From: Neobacillus soli NBRC 102451
GTDB lineage: Bacteria; Bacillota; Bacilli; Bacillales; Cytobacillaceae
Length of the DNA stretch: 64,000 nucleotides
Direction of reading: 5' to 3'
Assembly: GCF_001591665.1 (NCBI RefSeq)
Contig: NZ_BCVI01000003.1
Location: 1-64,000, forward strand
In this document: piece by piece, positions 53,455 through 63,529 of the stretch
Layout: every line of letters starts with the position of its first letter
Position numbering within the stretch: the stretch's first letter is position 1
Program-made: the position numbers and the translations under genes
Notes under the pieces: model-generated
Databases searched by the model: none
The model's input: only the letters and a program-made list of their open reading frames with translations
What the model was told of the DNA's origin: nothing

Positions 53455-54426
53455 ATGCAAAAAGAAGAAATTATCATTGTTGGCGGGGGTCCCTGTGGGT
53501 TAGCAGCAGCTATTGCTTTGAAAGAGATAGGAAAGAGACCACTGATCATTGAAAAAGGAAATATCGTAAACTCTATTTATCATTATCCAACACATCAAAC
53601 ATTTTTCAGTACGAGCGAAAAGTTAGAAATTGGCGAAGTTCCATTTATTACGGATAGCTATAAGCCAAAAAGAAACCAAGCGTTAGTCTATTATAGAGAA
53701 GTGGCTAAGCGGAAACAGCTGCGAATCAATGCGTTTGAAGAAGTAAGAAGCGTATCTAAACAGGAGGATTTATTTCAGGTCCATACGAATAAAAATATCT
53801 ATAGTGCTCGGTATGTAGTCATCGCAACGGGTTATTATGATCATCCAAATTATATGAATGTACCTGGCGAAGATTTGCCGAAAGTATTCCACTATTTTAA
53901 AGAAGCGCATCCTTTTTTTGATAAAGATGTTTGCGTAATCGGCGGGAAAAACTCAAGTATTGACGCGGCCCTTGAACTTGTTAAGGCGGGAGCAAGAGTA
54001 ACGGTAATATACCGCGGCGGTGAATATTCAGCAAGCATTAAGCCGTGGATTCTTCCTGAATTTGAAGCATTAGTACGTTCGGGAACAATCATGATGGAAT
54101 TTAACGCTACCGTAAAAGAAATAACTGAGAACCAGGTTTTTTATTTGCAAGATGGGGAAGAGAAAGTAATCGGCAACGAATTCGTTTTCGCCATGACAGG
54201 GTACCATCCTGATCATCAATTTTTAAAATTAATGGGCGTAGGGATTGATGAGGAATCTGGAAGGCCTGTTATTAATTCTGATACGATGGAGACGAATATT
54301 AAAGGAATTTACATTGCTGGCGTCATTGCCGCTGGAAATAATGCAAATGAAATATTTATTGAAAATGGCAGGTTCCATGGCTGTCAAATTGCTCGGTCCA
54401 TCATAGAAAAAGAAATTAAAGGGTGA
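53455..54426 (+). CDS. ypdA: Bacillithiol disulfide reductase YpdA
   Basis: A 323-residue FAD/NAD(P)-binding oxidoreductase. FAD motif IIIVGGGPCGLAAAIALKE near the N-terminus, second nucleotide motif CVIGGKNSSIDAALEL around residue 160 and C-terminal AGNNANEIFIENGRFHG. YpdA reduces oxidised bacillithiol using NADPH and its conserved Cys is in the GGGPCG segment. ATG at 53455 has GAGGAG upstream. Seven bases before ansA. Confidence 0.92.
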   Translation: MQKEEIIIVGGGPCGLAAAIALKEIGKRPLIIEKGNIVNSIYHYPTHQTFFSTSEKLEIGEVPFITDSYKPKRNQALVYYREVAKRKQLRINAFEEVRSVSKQEDLFQVHTNKNIYSARYVVIATGYYDHPNYMNVPGEDLPKVFHYFKEAHPFFDKDVCVIGGKNSSIDAALELVKAGARVTVIYRGGEYSASIKPWILPEFEALVRSGTIMMEFNATVKEITENQVFYLQDGEEKVIGNEFVFAMTGYHPDHQFLKLMGVGIDEESGRPVINSDTMETNIKGIYIAGVIAAGNNANEIFIENGRFHGCQIARSIIEKEIKG

Positions 54427-54433
54427 AAAAATA

Positions 54434-55390
54434 ATGAAAAAAGTGGTTTTATTAACAACCGGTGGAACAATTGCCAGCAAACCAAATAAAGATTCAGGAA
54501 AATTAGCCTCTGGTGCCTTAACAGGGGAAGAGCTTGCAGCGATGTGTAATTTACCGAAGGACATTGAAGTGATTGTTGAATCTGTCTTTCAAAAAGCAAG
54601 CATTCATATAACATTTGAAGATTTATTGGCTTTAAGAAATAAAATCGAGAACTATTTTCGAGATGAAACGGTTTGTGGTGTGGTTGTCACACACGGAACG
54701 GATACGATGGAAGAAACAGCCTATTTTCTTGATTTAACGATTAATGATTACAGGCCAGTGGTTGTAACGGGCTCGCAGCGTTCCCCAGAAGACTTAGGAA
54801 GCGATGTCTATATTAATTTGCGGCACGCTATTTATACGGCATGTTCAAGTGATTTAAATGATGTAGGTACTGTTGTTGTTTTTAATGAACGAATCTTTGC
54901 TGCAAGGTATGTGAAAAAAGAACATGCTTCTAATATTCAAGGATTTAATGTGTTTGGATTTGGCTATCTCGGTATCATTGATAATGACCAAGTTCACGTC
55001 TTCCAAAAACCAATTAAAAGAGAATGCTTTGAAATTAAAGTCCCAATTCCTCAGGTCGAAATTATTAAATGTTATATAGGTGCCGATGGTAAGTTTATCA
55101 AGGCTGCCCGGGAGGCTGGTGTTGGCGGGATTGTCCTCGAAGGAGTAGGACGTGGTCAGGTGGCCCCTAATATGATGTCCGAAATTGAAAAAGCAATAAA
55201 AGCTGGAATTAAACTGGTTATCACGACAAGTGCAGAGGAGGGTTCTGTTTACACTACCTATGATTACGATGGAAGCGCCTTTGATCTTTTTAATAAGGGA
55301 GTAATCCTTGGCAGTGATAACGACTCTAAAAAAGCAAGAATAAAATTAGCCGTCGCAATGGCAAGCGGCTTGAAGAATATTCAATTTTAA
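54434..55390 (+). CDS. ansA: L-asparaginase, type I
   Basis: A 318-residue asparaginase. Both active-site threonines are present: LLTTGGTIASKPN at the N-terminus and HGTDTMEETAYFLDL around residue 85. No signal peptide, so cytosolic. It follows ypdA at seven bases without an ansB aspartase. Product aspartate and ammonia connect it loosely with gudB upstream. The symbol ansA is by family; paralogue ansZ is usually secreted. Confidence 0.9.
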   Translation: MKKVVLLTTGGTIASKPNKDSGKLASGALTGEELAAMCNLPKDIEVIVESVFQKASIHITFEDLLALRNKIENYFRDETVCGVVVTHGTDTMEETAYFLDLTINDYRPVVVTGSQRSPEDLGSDVYINLRHAIYTACSSDLNDVGTVVVFNERIFAARYVKKEHASNIQGFNVFGFGYLGIIDNDQVHVFQKPIKRECFEIKVPIPQVEIIKCYIGADGKFIKAAREAGVGGIVLEGVGRGQVAPNMMSEIEKAIKAGIKLVITTSAEEGSVYTTYDYDGSAFDLFNKGVILGSDNDSKKARIKLAVAMASGLKNIQF

Positions 55391-55492
55391 ATTTCAATAA
55401 CTGCCAAACCTTAGATGTTGGAATGAATCTACCGTTTTCTTTATAAAGGATCCGTGATACGATTAAGAAAATGGGTTGAAAAGAGGTTCGTC

Positions 55493-56182
55493 ATGCTGGG
55501 AATATTATCGGCCGGAATTGCTCCCGGCTTGGCTTTACTAAGTTATTTTTATTTAAAAGATGAATATGACACAGAGCCAATATCCTTTGTTCTTAGGACG
55601 TTTATGTATGGGGCCCTTCTTGTGTTTCCAATTATGTTTATCCAGCATGTGCTTGATACAGAGCATTTGGTGAAATCTGAACTTTTCGATGCGTTCCTTA
55701 GCTCTAGTCTGCTTGAGGAGTTTTTTAAATGGTTTATTCTATTTTATGTAGTCTATCAGCATGTCGAGTTTGATGAGCCTTTTGATGGAATTGTTTACGG
55801 GGTAGCCGTTTCACTTGGTTTTGCAACGATTGAAAATATTTTTTATTTATTAGCAAATGGAATTGAACATGCGGTGACACGTGCTTTATTACCAGTATCA
55901 AGCCACGCCCTTTTTGGGGTCATCATGGGTTTTTATATTGGGAAAGCAAAGTTTACCGAGGGGTCAAAAGCAAAATGGGTCATACTTTCCCTTCTATTGC
56001 CATTCGTTCTGCACGGTTCTTATGATTTTATCCTGATTTCACAAGACTATTGGATGTATATTATCTTTCCTTTTATGATTTTCCTTTGGTGGTTCGGATT
56101 AAGGAAGGTAAAAAAAGCAAAAATATTGAGTGCTAATCATATGAAGAAACAATATCAAATACCTAAAACCCTTCACTCCTGA
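55493..56182 (+). CDS. prsW: Site-1 intramembrane protease PrsW
   Basis: A 229-residue polytopic protease. The two catalytic glutamates are in [13 protein letters not shown] (around residues 73-85); HGSYDFIL near the C-terminus is also conserved. PrsW cuts the SigW anti-sigma factor RsiW in response to cell envelope stress. The ATG at 55493 ([12 protein letters not shown]) follows GAGG and fits the family; GTG at 55454 is the longer alternative. The stop lies in the loop of the terminator. Confidence 0.92.
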   Translation: MLGILSAGIAPGLALLSYFYLKDEYDTEPISFVLRTFMYGALLVFPIMFIQHVLDTEHLVKSELFDAFLSSSLLEEFFKWFILFYVVYQHVEFDEPFDGIVYGVAVSLGFATIENIFYLLANGIEHAVTRALLPVSSHALFGVIMGFYIGKAKFTEGSKAKWVILSLLLPFVLHGSYDFILISQDYWMYIIFPFMIFLWWFGLRKVKKAKILSANHMKKQYQIPKTLHS

Positions 56183-56196
56183 TGAAGGGTTTTTAA
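56165..56196 (+). terminator. Terminator overlapping the end of prsW
   Basis: AAACCCTTCA (56166-56175) pairs perfectly with TGAAGGGTTT (56183-56192), then TTAATT. The prsW stop codon is in the loop. Confidence 0.85.
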
Positions 56197-56280
56197 TTAT
56201 TCATTTTAAATTGGAATAAAAACACCAATAATACAAAAAATAGGTTTAGGTTAAAAGATTAACAAAGGGGATATGTTTTC

Positions 56281-57018
56281 ATGTTCAAGAAAAAAGTCTT
56301 ACTAAAATTTTGCATCCTACTTTTTATCGTGCCCTTATCATTTGTTAATACCAATGAGGCCCATGCGTTCTCAAAGCAAGTCATCCAGCGGGGGGCTGTT
56401 GGCGAGGATGTGATTGAACTGCAGTCCAGGCTAAAACATATTGGCTTTTTTACTGGTAAAATTGATGGAGTCTTTGGTTGGAAAACGTATTGGGCATTAC
56501 GAAACTTCCAATATGAATTCGGAATGCCAATTGATGGGCTGGCAGGGGCAGCTACAAAAGCAAAACTTGTAAAGGTTACCAAATACAATAGTAATCCGAA
56601 AGTAGCAACGCCGAAAAAACCAGCAGCAAAAAAACCGGCAGCAGCAAACACGCCAAATGGCTACTCCCAGAATGATATTCGCTTAATGGCTAATGCTGTT
56701 CATGGGGAGTCACGAGGCGAACCGTATACGGGACAGGTTGCAGTTGCGGCTGTTATTCTTAACCGCGTAAATAGCGCGTCATTTCCTAACACCATTTCTG
56801 GAGTCATATTTGAACCTGGAGCATTTACTGCTGTAGCTGATGGGCAGATTTGGCTGACACCAAATGAAAATTCAAAAAAAGCAGTGGTCGATGCAATAAA
56901 TGGCTGGGATCCAACTGGTGAAGCATTATACTATTTTAATCCAGATACTGCCACTAGCGGGTGGATATGGGGAAGGCCGCAAATTAAAAGAATTGGGAAA
57001 CATATTTTTTGCAAGTAG
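56281..57018 (+). CDS. sleB: Spore cortex-lytic enzyme SleB
   Basis: A 245-residue exported lytic transglycosylase that breaks spore cortex during germination. Signal peptide residues 1-29 (to AHA); peptidoglycan-binding repeat at residues 35-96 (GEDVIELQSRLKHIGFF); Lys/Pro/Ala-rich linker (KKPAAKKPAAA); catalytic hydrolase-2 domain with ANAVHGESRGEPYTGQVAV, Glu as the catalytic residue. Shorter than B. subtilis SleB (about 305), because of a shorter linker. Forms an operon with ypeB (14-base gap). Confidence 0.93.
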   Translation: MFKKKVLLKFCILLFIVPLSFVNTNEAHAFSKQVIQRGAVGEDVIELQSRLKHIGFFTGKIDGVFGWKTYWALRNFQYEFGMPIDGLAGAATKAKLVKVTKYNSNPKVATPKKPAAKKPAAANTPNGYSQNDIRLMANAVHGESRGEPYTGQVAVAAVILNRVNSASFPNTISGVIFEPGAFTAVADGQIWLTPNENSKKAVVDAINGWDPTGEALYYFNPDTATSGWIWGRPQIKRIGKHIFCK

Positions 57019-57032
57019 AGAGGTGAATAAAA

Positions 57033-58382
57033 TTGATTAGAGGAATATTAATAGGTGTTCTCGCTGTAGGTGTCGCGGGAACTGCCTATTGGGGCTACCA
57101 AGAACACCAGGAGAAAAACGCTGTTCTTTTAAACGCAGAAAACAATTATCAACGAGCATTCCATGATCTTTCTTATCAAATGGATCTATTGCACGATAAA
57201 ATTGGTACGACGCTTGCTATGAACTCAAGAAATTCTTTATCTCCATCCCTAACGGAGGTGTGGAGAATCACTTCAGAAGCGCATAGTAATGTTGGCCAGC
57301 TTCCGTTAACATTACTCCCTTTTAATAAGACAGAAGAATTTCTAGCGAATATCGGAAACTTCAGCTATCGAACGGCTGTTAGGGACTTAGATAAGGAACC
57401 ATTGTCAAAAGATGAATATAACTCGTTAAAGACCCTTTATAAGCAGTCAGGTGACATTCAGAACGAACTACGAAATGTCCAGTATATGGTTTTAAAAAAT
57501 AACCTGCGCTGGATGGATGTTGAACTTGCACTGGCGTCGGGTAAAGAATCAACTGATAATACCATTATTGATGGCTTCAAAACGGTTGAAAAAACAGTAA
57601 GTGGATACGATGAATCGGATCATGGACCAACATTTACAAATATGCAAAAGAAGGACGAAAACTTTAAAAAAATAAAAGGAAAAATAATTTCAAGGCAGGA
57701 AGCGATCACGATTGCAAAAAAATATATGAAGATTGATGGGAATTCAGAGGTGAAAGTTACTGAAAGTGGAAAAGGCTCCGACTATGGTTTTTACAGTGTT
57801 TCAATAAAGGACAAAAAATCGGGGCAGGAAGCAAGCATGGATATTACGAAAAAGGCTGGTCATCCTATTTGGTTTATTAATCATCGGGATGTAAAGAAAC
57901 AACTTCTCAGCCTAAATGATGCCGACAATAAGGCAGCAGCTTTTTTAAAGGAAACAGGATTTAAAGATTTAGAGGTTTTTGAAAGTACACAATATGATAA
58001 TATCGGCGTTTTCAATTTTGTTACAACTCTTAACGGTATTAGAATTTACCCTGAAGCAGTTAAGGTGAAAGTGGCGCTCGACAATGGAGATATTATTGGC
58101 ATATCTGCTGAGGAGTATTTAAAATCTTTCCAAACAAGATCAATTGAAAAACCGGCAATATCAATGGAACAAGCTCGAGCGAAGGTAAATCCAAACTTTA
58201 AAGTGATGGAAGACCGGCAGGCAATGATTGTCAACAAGTTAAACGAAGAAGTCCTCTGTTATGAGTTCCTTGGAACCATTGGAGACGATACGTATCGGAT
58301 TTTTATTAATGCAAAAAATGGGATTGAAGAAGAAGTTGTAAAGTTAAAAAATGCGGAGGCCATTTACGAAGATGTCATTTAA
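57033..58382 (+). CDS. ypeB: Germination protein YpeB
   Basis: A 449-residue protein with an N-terminal membrane helix (residues 2-19) and three tandem PepSY-type repeats in its C-terminal half (from ISRQEAITIAKKYMK onward). It is required for SleB to be placed and stable in the spore. TTG start with GAGAGG upstream. Confidence 0.92.
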   Translation: MIRGILIGVLAVGVAGTAYWGYQEHQEKNAVLLNAENNYQRAFHDLSYQMDLLHDKIGTTLAMNSRNSLSPSLTEVWRITSEAHSNVGQLPLTLLPFNKTEEFLANIGNFSYRTAVRDLDKEPLSKDEYNSLKTLYKQSGDIQNELRNVQYMVLKNNLRWMDVELALASGKESTDNTIIDGFKTVEKTVSGYDESDHGPTFTNMQKKDENFKKIKGKIISRQEAITIAKKYMKIDGNSEVKVTESGKGSDYGFYSVSIKDKKSGQEASMDITKKAGHPIWFINHRDVKKQLLSLNDADNKAAAFLKETGFKDLEVFESTQYDNIGVFNFVTTLNGIRIYPEAVKVKVALDNGDIIGISAEEYLKSFQTRSIEKPAISMEQARAKVNPNFKVMEDRQAMIVNKLNEEVLCYEFLGTIGDDTYRIFINAKNGIEEEVVKLKNAEAIYEDVI

Positions 58383-58501
58383 GGAGAAGCTGCTGCTTTT
58401 CCTTTTGTTTTCCCTAAATAAAGGTATTGCAGAAGGGAGAAATAGAATAAAAAAATTATTCGCTTCAATAATAAGAATATATGGAATGTTGGGGTGACTT
58501 C

Positions 58502-58681
58502 ATGAAAAGGGTAGAAAGGGTTTTAATCAAGATTGTCATCGTACAGTTAATTTTTTTGGTTATCACACAATTGTTTTTTCATCAGATGGATGTCTTGCCG
58601 CAAATAAAACAATTAACTAAATACGAAGGAGTAAATGAAAATACATTTACTGAAATTCTTCAAACCTTTCAAAGAGAGTAA
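58502..58681 (+). CDS. Small membrane protein YpfB (DUF5359)
   Basis: A 59-residue protein with one helix at about residues 7-27 (IKIVIVQLIFLVITQLFF) and a soluble tail ending VNENTFTEILQTFQRE. It matches the DUF5359/YpfB pattern, located just before cmk as in B. subtilis. ATG at 58502 has GGGGTGAC upstream. Function unknown. Confidence 0.75.
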   Translation: MKRVERVLIKIVIVQLIFLVITQLFFHQMDVLPQIKQLTKYEGVNENTFTEILQTFQRE

Positions 58682-58682
58682 A

Positions 58683-58712
58683 AAAGCAGGGCTGCCTGCT
58701 TTATTTTATTTC
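58683..58712 (+). terminator. Terminator after YpfB gene
   Basis: AGCAGG (58685-58690) pairs with CCTGCT (58695-58700), followed by TTATTTTATTT. Confidence 0.75.
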
Positions 58713-58823
58713 TCTGAAATAGAAATTAATTTAAAGTTTAAAAAGAAGAGGCATTCCTCTATCTTGTGGTAAAATGATAGAAGATAACATATGAGACAAT
58801 CATGATGGCAATTAGGAGGATTT

Positions 58824-59501
58824 ATGGAAAAGAAGAAATTATCAATTGCAATTGACGGCCCCGCTGCAGCCGGTAAGAGTACAGTAGCGAAAATTGTAGC
58901 AGAAAAATTATCCTACATTTATATCGATACTGGTGCAATGTACCGGGCATTAACATATAAAGCAATCGTTAACCAGCTTAATCTAGAAAATGAGGCTTCT
59001 TTGCTGGATACGCTACTATCAACTGATATTGAATTACATCCATCTGATAATGGTCAATTAGTATACCTGGATAATAGTGATGTAACCAGCGAGATTCGTT
59101 CTGCAGAAGTAACCAATTCTACTTCGTATGTGGCTAAACATAAAATGATTCGCGAAGAAATGGTCAGGAGACAACAAGCTTTTGCCACAGAAGGCGGTGT
59201 CGTGATGGATGGACGGGACATTGGAACGCATGTTTTGCCGAATGCGGAGGTAAAGGTGTTTTTACTGGCGAGTGTAGAGGAACGGGCTGAAAGACGTCAT
59301 ATTGAAAATGTCCAAAAAGGTTTTCCTTCCGACCTGAATAAATTGAAGGAAGAAATTGCAAATAGAGATAAAATTGACTCAGAGAGAGAAGTAGCTCCTT
59401 TAAAAAAAGCAGATGATGCAATTGAAATCGACACAACCTCTTTGTCCATTCCTGATGTAGTAGAAAAAATAATGGCTCTGGTGCATGAAAGGATTGAATA
59501 G
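58824..59501 (+). CDS. cmk: Cytidylate kinase
   Basis: A 225-residue kinase converting CMP and dCMP to the diphosphates. P-loop [14 protein letters not shown] at residues 10-23, CMP-binding [12 protein letters not shown], and [20 protein letters not shown] precedes ATG. Three bases separate it from plsC, so both are cotranscribed. Confidence 0.95.
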   Translation: MEKKKLSIAIDGPAAAGKSTVAKIVAEKLSYIYIDTGAMYRALTYKAIVNQLNLENEASLLDTLLSTDIELHPSDNGQLVYLDNSDVTSEIRSAEVTNSTSYVAKHKMIREEMVRRQQAFATEGGVVMDGRDIGTHVLPNAEVKVFLLASVEERAERRHIENVQKGFPSDLNKLKEEIANRDKIDSEREVAPLKKADDAIEIDTTSLSIPDVVEKIMALVHERIE

Positions 59502-59503
59502 GT

Positions 59504-60085
59504 GTGACGTTTTATGATTTTGCAAAGTCAGTAGTCACTGGCATTTTTAAACCATGGTACAGAATAGAAGCGGTTGGAGTAGAAAATTTTCCGAAAGAAG
59601 GCGGTGTTCTTCTTTGTTCCAATCATATCAATAATTATGACCCAATCGTAGTTGGAATAATGGCACCGCGGCCCGTTCACTATATGGCGAAAGAAGAGAT
59701 TTTCAAAGTCCCTGTATTAGGAAATATTGTGAGAAAATGCAATGCCTTCCCAGTGAAAAGGGGCTTCGGGGACCGTGAAGCACTTAGATCAGGAATAAAA
59801 ATCTTAAAAGATGGCCGCGTTTTCGGTCTTTTTCCAGAGGGAACAAGAAGTAAAACAGGGGAGTTAGGAAAAGGACTTTCGGGGGCAGGATTTTTCGCAT
59901 TAAGGTCGGAGGCCGTGGTCTTGCCTTGTGCAGTTATCGGTCCATATAAAAGCTTCCGCAAATTAAAGGTAGTTTATGGAAAACCAATAGCAATGGACGT
60001 AATGAGGAGTACAAAGGCATCCACCGAGGAAGTTACTGAATTAATTATGTCGGAAATTGCTAAACTTATAAATGAGCATCAGTAG
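59504..60085 (+). CDS. 1-acyl-sn-glycerol-3-phosphate acyltransferase (PlsC family)
   Basis: A 193-residue acyltransferase. Catalytic HX4D motif in SNHINNYDPIV (residues 45-55) and phosphate-binding FPEGTRSKTGE (around residues 106-116). It makes phosphatidic acid from lysophosphatidic acid. GTG start just after cmk. In B. subtilis plsC lies elsewhere and cmk is followed directly by ypfD, so this may be a paralogue or a different gene arrangement. Confidence 0.87.
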   Translation: MTFYDFAKSVVTGIFKPWYRIEAVGVENFPKEGGVLLCSNHINNYDPIVVGIMAPRPVHYMAKEEIFKVPVLGNIVRKCNAFPVKRGFGDREALRSGIKILKDGRVFGLFPEGTRSKTGELGKGLSGAGFFALRSEAVVLPCAVIGPYKSFRKLKVVYGKPIAMDVMRSTKASTEEVTELIMSEIAKLINEHQ

Positions 60086-60201
60086 GTTCTGCTTGACAAA
60101 ATAGACTATTTGTAAGAAGTTAATAAAAAGAGATTTTTTTTTGAAAATTCTTTGATTTATAGTTTGCTAAATAGACTTGGTTTATATGTGATGCAGTCTG
60201 C

Positions 60202-60229
60202 TTGACATTTACCAGGTCATATATATAGA
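60202..60229 (+). promoter_or_regulatory. Promoter before ypfD
   Basis: TTGACA (60202-60207) and TATAGA (60224-60229) with 16-base spacing, 33 bases before the start. The AT-rich region before it, back to plsC, holds no gene. Confidence 0.6.
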
Positions 60230-60262
60230 TTTTAGGAGTAAATGGATTAAGGAGGAATACAT

Positions 60263-61399
60263 ATGTCGGAAGAATTAAATCAAGTTGAAGTGAAGAGCTT
60301 TGAGATTGGAGACAAGGTTACTGGGATTGTTACTAAAGTAGAAGAAAAACAGGTGCTTGTGGATATTCAAGGCAGTAAAATTGATGGGATTATACCAATT
60401 AGTGAACTTTCAAGCTTGCATATTGAAAAAGCATCCGATGTAGCAGCTGTTGGTGACGAACTAGAACTAGAAGTTTTAAAAGTGGAAGAAGAAGCGTTTA
60501 TTCTTTCAAAAAGAAGAGTCGATGCTGAAAAGGCATGGGATAGCTTAGAGCAGCAATTCCAAAGTGGAGAAGTGTTTGAAACAGAGGTAAAAGACGTCGT
60601 AAAAGGCGGACTTGTCGTTGATCTTGGAGTTCGCGGATTTGTACCAGCCTCCCTTGTCGAAGCACATTTCGTAGAAGATTTCAGCGATTACAAAGGTCGG
60701 ATGGTTACATTTAAGATTGTGGAACTGGATAAAGAAAAGAACCGTCTAATCCTTTCGCATCGAGCAGTAGTGGAGGAAGAAAAAGGTAAACAAAAGCAAA
60801 ATCGTCTTGGTGCATTACAAGTGGGTCAAATTATTGATGGTAAAGTTCAAAGAATTACTGATTTTGGAGCATTTGTGGATATTGGCGGAATTGATGGTCT
60901 TGTTCATATCTCCCAATTATCTTATGAACATGTGGAAAAACCAACGGATGTTGTGCAGGAAGGCCAACAGGTGCAGGTTAAAGTATTAAGTGTTGATCGT
61001 GATAATGAAAGGATTTCTTTGTCAATAAAAGAAACGCTGCCTGGACCATGGTCAAATATTTCCGAAAAAGCACCTAAAGGAAGTATCTTAGAAGGTACAG
61101 TTAAAAGATTGGTCTCTTACGGTGCTTTCGTGGAAGTTTTCCCTGGAGTAGAAGGTCTTGTTCATATTTCTCAAATTGCGCATAAGCATATTGGTACTCC
61201 ACATGAAGTGCTAAAAGAAGGACAAGAAGTGAAGGTGAAAGTTCTTGATGCAAATGAGGCCGATCAACGGCTTTCATTAAGTATTAAAGAACTCCTTGAA
61301 AAAGAGGATGAAAACTTTGATTATGAGCTTCCAGAAGAGTCAAAAGGCTTCCAGCTTGGTGAAGTCATTGGAGATAAATTAAAGAATCTAAGAAAATAA
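60263..61399 (+). CDS. ypfD: S1 RNA-binding domain protein YpfD (RpsA homologue)
   Basis: A 378-residue protein with four S1 domains at about residues 15-83, 100-168, 186-254 and 271-340; repeats such as [19 protein letters not shown] and [19 protein letters not shown] show the pattern. Shorter than E. coli S1 (six domains). It binds RNA or ribosomes; in Firmicutes it is not essential for translation. AAGGAGG precedes ATG. Confidence 0.92.
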   Translation: MSEELNQVEVKSFEIGDKVTGIVTKVEEKQVLVDIQGSKIDGIIPISELSSLHIEKASDVAAVGDELELEVLKVEEEAFILSKRRVDAEKAWDSLEQQFQSGEVFETEVKDVVKGGLVVDLGVRGFVPASLVEAHFVEDFSDYKGRMVTFKIVELDKEKNRLILSHRAVVEEEKGKQKQNRLGALQVGQIIDGKVQRITDFGAFVDIGGIDGLVHISQLSYEHVEKPTDVVQEGQQVQVKVLSVDRDNERISLSIKETLPGPWSNISEKAPKGSILEGTVKRLVSYGAFVEVFPGVEGLVHISQIAHKHIGTPHEVLKEGQEVKVKVLDANEADQRLSLSIKELLEKEDENFDYELPEESKGFQLGEVIGDKLKNLRK

Positions 61400-61410
61400 T
61401 GGTGATGTAA

Positions 61411-62469
61411 GTGTCTAGATCTGAACGGAAATGGGACCACATTCGCTATGCCCTTGAAAAAGAGCCAGTACAATCTTCAGCTTTCGATGATATAAAATTT
61501 ATTCACCAAAGCATACCAAATATAAGTGTGCTTGATGTTCGATTAGACCACAAAATTGGCGGACTTTATTTAAGTTCGCCAATTTTTATCAATGCCATGA
61601 CCGGCGGCGGCGGTGAAAAAACGTATCTAATCAACAAGGAACTGGCAAGGGTGGCTAAAAATACTGGGTTAGCTATGGCGGTTGGGTCACAAATGTCTGC
61701 ATTAAAGGATAAAACAGAAAGATATACATATGAAATTGTCCGAAAAGAAAATCCTTCTGGGGTTATCATAGCCAATTTAGGCAGCGAGGCAACGTCTGAG
61801 GATGCGAAAGCGGCCATTAAGATGATTGATGCCAATGCCTTGCAAATACATTTAAATGTTATTCAGGAACTAACGATGCCGGAGGGAGACCGGGATTTTT
61901 CCGGTACCTTAAAAAGGATTGAGACAATAGTCAATGGGGTGGACGTACCCATTATTGTTAAAGAGGTCGGGTTCGGGATGTGCAGGGAAATGGTTGAATC
62001 ACTAATATCAGTTGGAGTAGCAGCAGTTGATGTTGGCGGCTCAGGGGGAACCAATTTTGCAAAAATAGAAAATAGACGCAGGGAAAATACATTCTCATTT
62101 TTTAATGATTGGGGCATTCCTGCGCCGATCTCTATTCTTGAAGCTGCATCCATCTCTGATAAGGTTTTCGTTATCGGCTCAGGTGGCTTTTTGACAGGTC
62201 ATGACATCGCCAAGGGGTTAGCGATTGGCGCCAATGCCATTGGCATGGCCGGTTATTTCCTGCGAATTCTTATTGAAAAGGGGATAGAAGCCTTACAGAA
62301 GGATATTGAGACTCTTCATTTGGAATTAACAATGATTATGACTGCTTTAGGAGCCAAAACCATTTCAGAGTTAAGAAGGGCCCCATTGATCATTTCTGGT
62401 GATACATACCATTGGCTAAACCAAAGGGGTATCGACTCAAAAAAGTATAGTCAGCGAACAATAAAATAA
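61411..62469 (+). CDS. fni: Isopentenyl-diphosphate delta-isomerase, type 2 (FMN)
   Basis: A 352-residue FMN- and NADPH-dependent isomerase that interconverts IPP and DMAPP. TIM-barrel motifs: [19 protein letters not shown] (19 residues), [30 protein letters not shown] with [18 protein letters not shown], and [20 protein letters not shown] start 11 bases after ypfD. A terminator follows the stop. Confidence 0.94.
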   Translation: MSRSERKWDHIRYALEKEPVQSSAFDDIKFIHQSIPNISVLDVRLDHKIGGLYLSSPIFINAMTGGGGEKTYLINKELARVAKNTGLAMAVGSQMSALKDKTERYTYEIVRKENPSGVIIANLGSEATSEDAKAAIKMIDANALQIHLNVIQELTMPEGDRDFSGTLKRIETIVNGVDVPIIVKEVGFGMCREMVESLISVGVAAVDVGGSGGTNFAKIENRRRENTFSFFNDWGIPAPISILEAASISDKVFVIGSGGFLTGHDIAKGLAIGANAIGMAGYFLRILIEKGIEALQKDIETLHLELTMIMTALGAKTISELRRAPLIISGDTYHWLNQRGIDSKKYSQRTIK

Positions 62470-62499
62470 AGGCTCTCGCAAATTTGCGAGAGCCTTTTG
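62468..62499 (+). terminator. Terminator of fni
   Basis: AAAGGCTCTCGCAAATTTGC continues to a perfect 15-base-pair palindromic stem (62468-62497), ending in TTTT. Its symmetry would also stop transcription of ypzI from the other side. Confidence 0.9.
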
Positions 62500-62515
62500 C
62501 TGTACATTTCAGTAA

Positions 62516-62656
62516 TTATCTTTTTCCATCGTTCAATCCGCGTGCTTCTTCAGGACTTGATAGCTTGGTCGCACCGGGATAGTGTAATGCTTGATCCCGG
62601 TCAGACTCCACTCGCCTGCTCGCTTTTAATTTCTTTTCTTGCCGATCTTTGCCCAT
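62516..62656 (-). CDS. ypzI: YpzI family small protein, 46 residues
   Basis: A gene below usual length cut-offs. Protein begins MGKDRQEKKLKASRRVESDR and ends SSPEEARGLNDGKR, matching YpzI of Bacillus in place (next to fni) and pattern. Basic, soluble, no known function. GAGGAGGTGTGGATGA precedes the ATG at 62656; the ATG four bases further upstream is in another frame. Confidence 0.85.
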   Translation of the reverse strand: MGKDRQEKKLKASRRVESDRDQALHYPGATKLSSPEEARGLNDGKR

Positions 62657-62763
62657 TCATCCACACCTCCTCTTAATAAGATGATTCACAGTGTAAATTT
62701 TATTCAAGGAAGTATGAAAGTACATAGAGATTACCAATAATGAGAATAATAGGAGGTGAGTGT

Positions 62764-63372
62764 ATGGAAGGAGCAATGTTTTATTGGATATGCTGGTCAT
62801 TTTGGGTCCTTTTAACATTTTTTTTAGATAAACAACACCCATACAGATTGAAATTATCGGCCATCGTTCTCATTTTATTACTACTATCGAATATCCATTT
62901 CATGGTAGGCAGTTTTGAAATATATGCTAGCGGATTATTTTTATTAGTTATATCTCATTTATTCTTCAGCCAAGAAAAACGAGGAGCCATCATTTATATT
63001 TTTATTTGTTCATCGATTGTTTCGATTGCCTATGCAACCTTCCGTTTGTTTGAAATTTTTGATCCTATTTGGATTGTTTTTAAAAAAGAATGGATGATGG
63101 GAATTTGCTTTGGTTATTTAGCAATACTTTTACAAAAAAATTTAAAAGGAAGATTAATTATCATGGTTAGTGGGACCATGCAGGGGGAGTTTTTATACGC
63201 CTATTTCTTAAGCAAATATCAATTTCCCTACTCGATTGGGGCATATGATTACTTGGATGTTTGCTCTTTAACGGGTGCCTTGCTTGTGGGCTGGAGCTGT
63301 TTAGAAAATGCCGGTTCAATCGCACAAAATCACTTTCATCTTTTTGAAAAAGGGAAACAAAAATCATCGTGA
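62764..63372 (+). CDS. yphA: YphA family membrane protein
   Basis: A 202-residue protein with five to six hydrophobic segments across its length, with the typical FYWICWSFWVLLTFFLDKQ start. Matches YphA by place (between fni/ypzI and der) and length (about 199). ATG at 62764 follows AGGAGGTG; 62740 is the longer open frame. Function unknown. Confidence 0.85.
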   Translation: MEGAMFYWICWSFWVLLTFFLDKQHPYRLKLSAIVLILLLLSNIHFMVGSFEIYASGLFLLVISHLFFSQEKRGAIIYIFICSSIVSIAYATFRLFEIFDPIWIVFKKEWMMGICFGYLAILLQKNLKGRLIIMVSGTMQGEFLYAYFLSKYQFPYSIGAYDYLDVCSLTGALLVGWSCLENAGSIAQNHFHLFEKGKQKSS

Positions 63373-63425
63373 AATAGCTTTCCATTGCAGGAAAGGGTTA
63401 ACATTGATAAAATAATAAAGTTAGG

Positions 63426-63453
63426 CCCTTCTAAATGACAGAAGGGTTTCTTT
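63426..63453 (+). terminator. Terminator after yphA
   Basis: CCCTTCT (63426-63432) pairs with AGAAGGG (63440-63446), followed by TTTCTTT. Confidence 0.8.
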
Positions 63454-63529
63454 ACTTAATAAGAACTCGAGATAATTATGCTAACTAAAATATCTATTTT
63501 AAATATATAGTAGAAAGGATGAGGGTCTA

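Noticed and set aside
56200..56280. SigG promoter for sleB
   Set aside because: GGAATA could be a -35, but no CATNNTA-like -10 follows at 17-18 bases.
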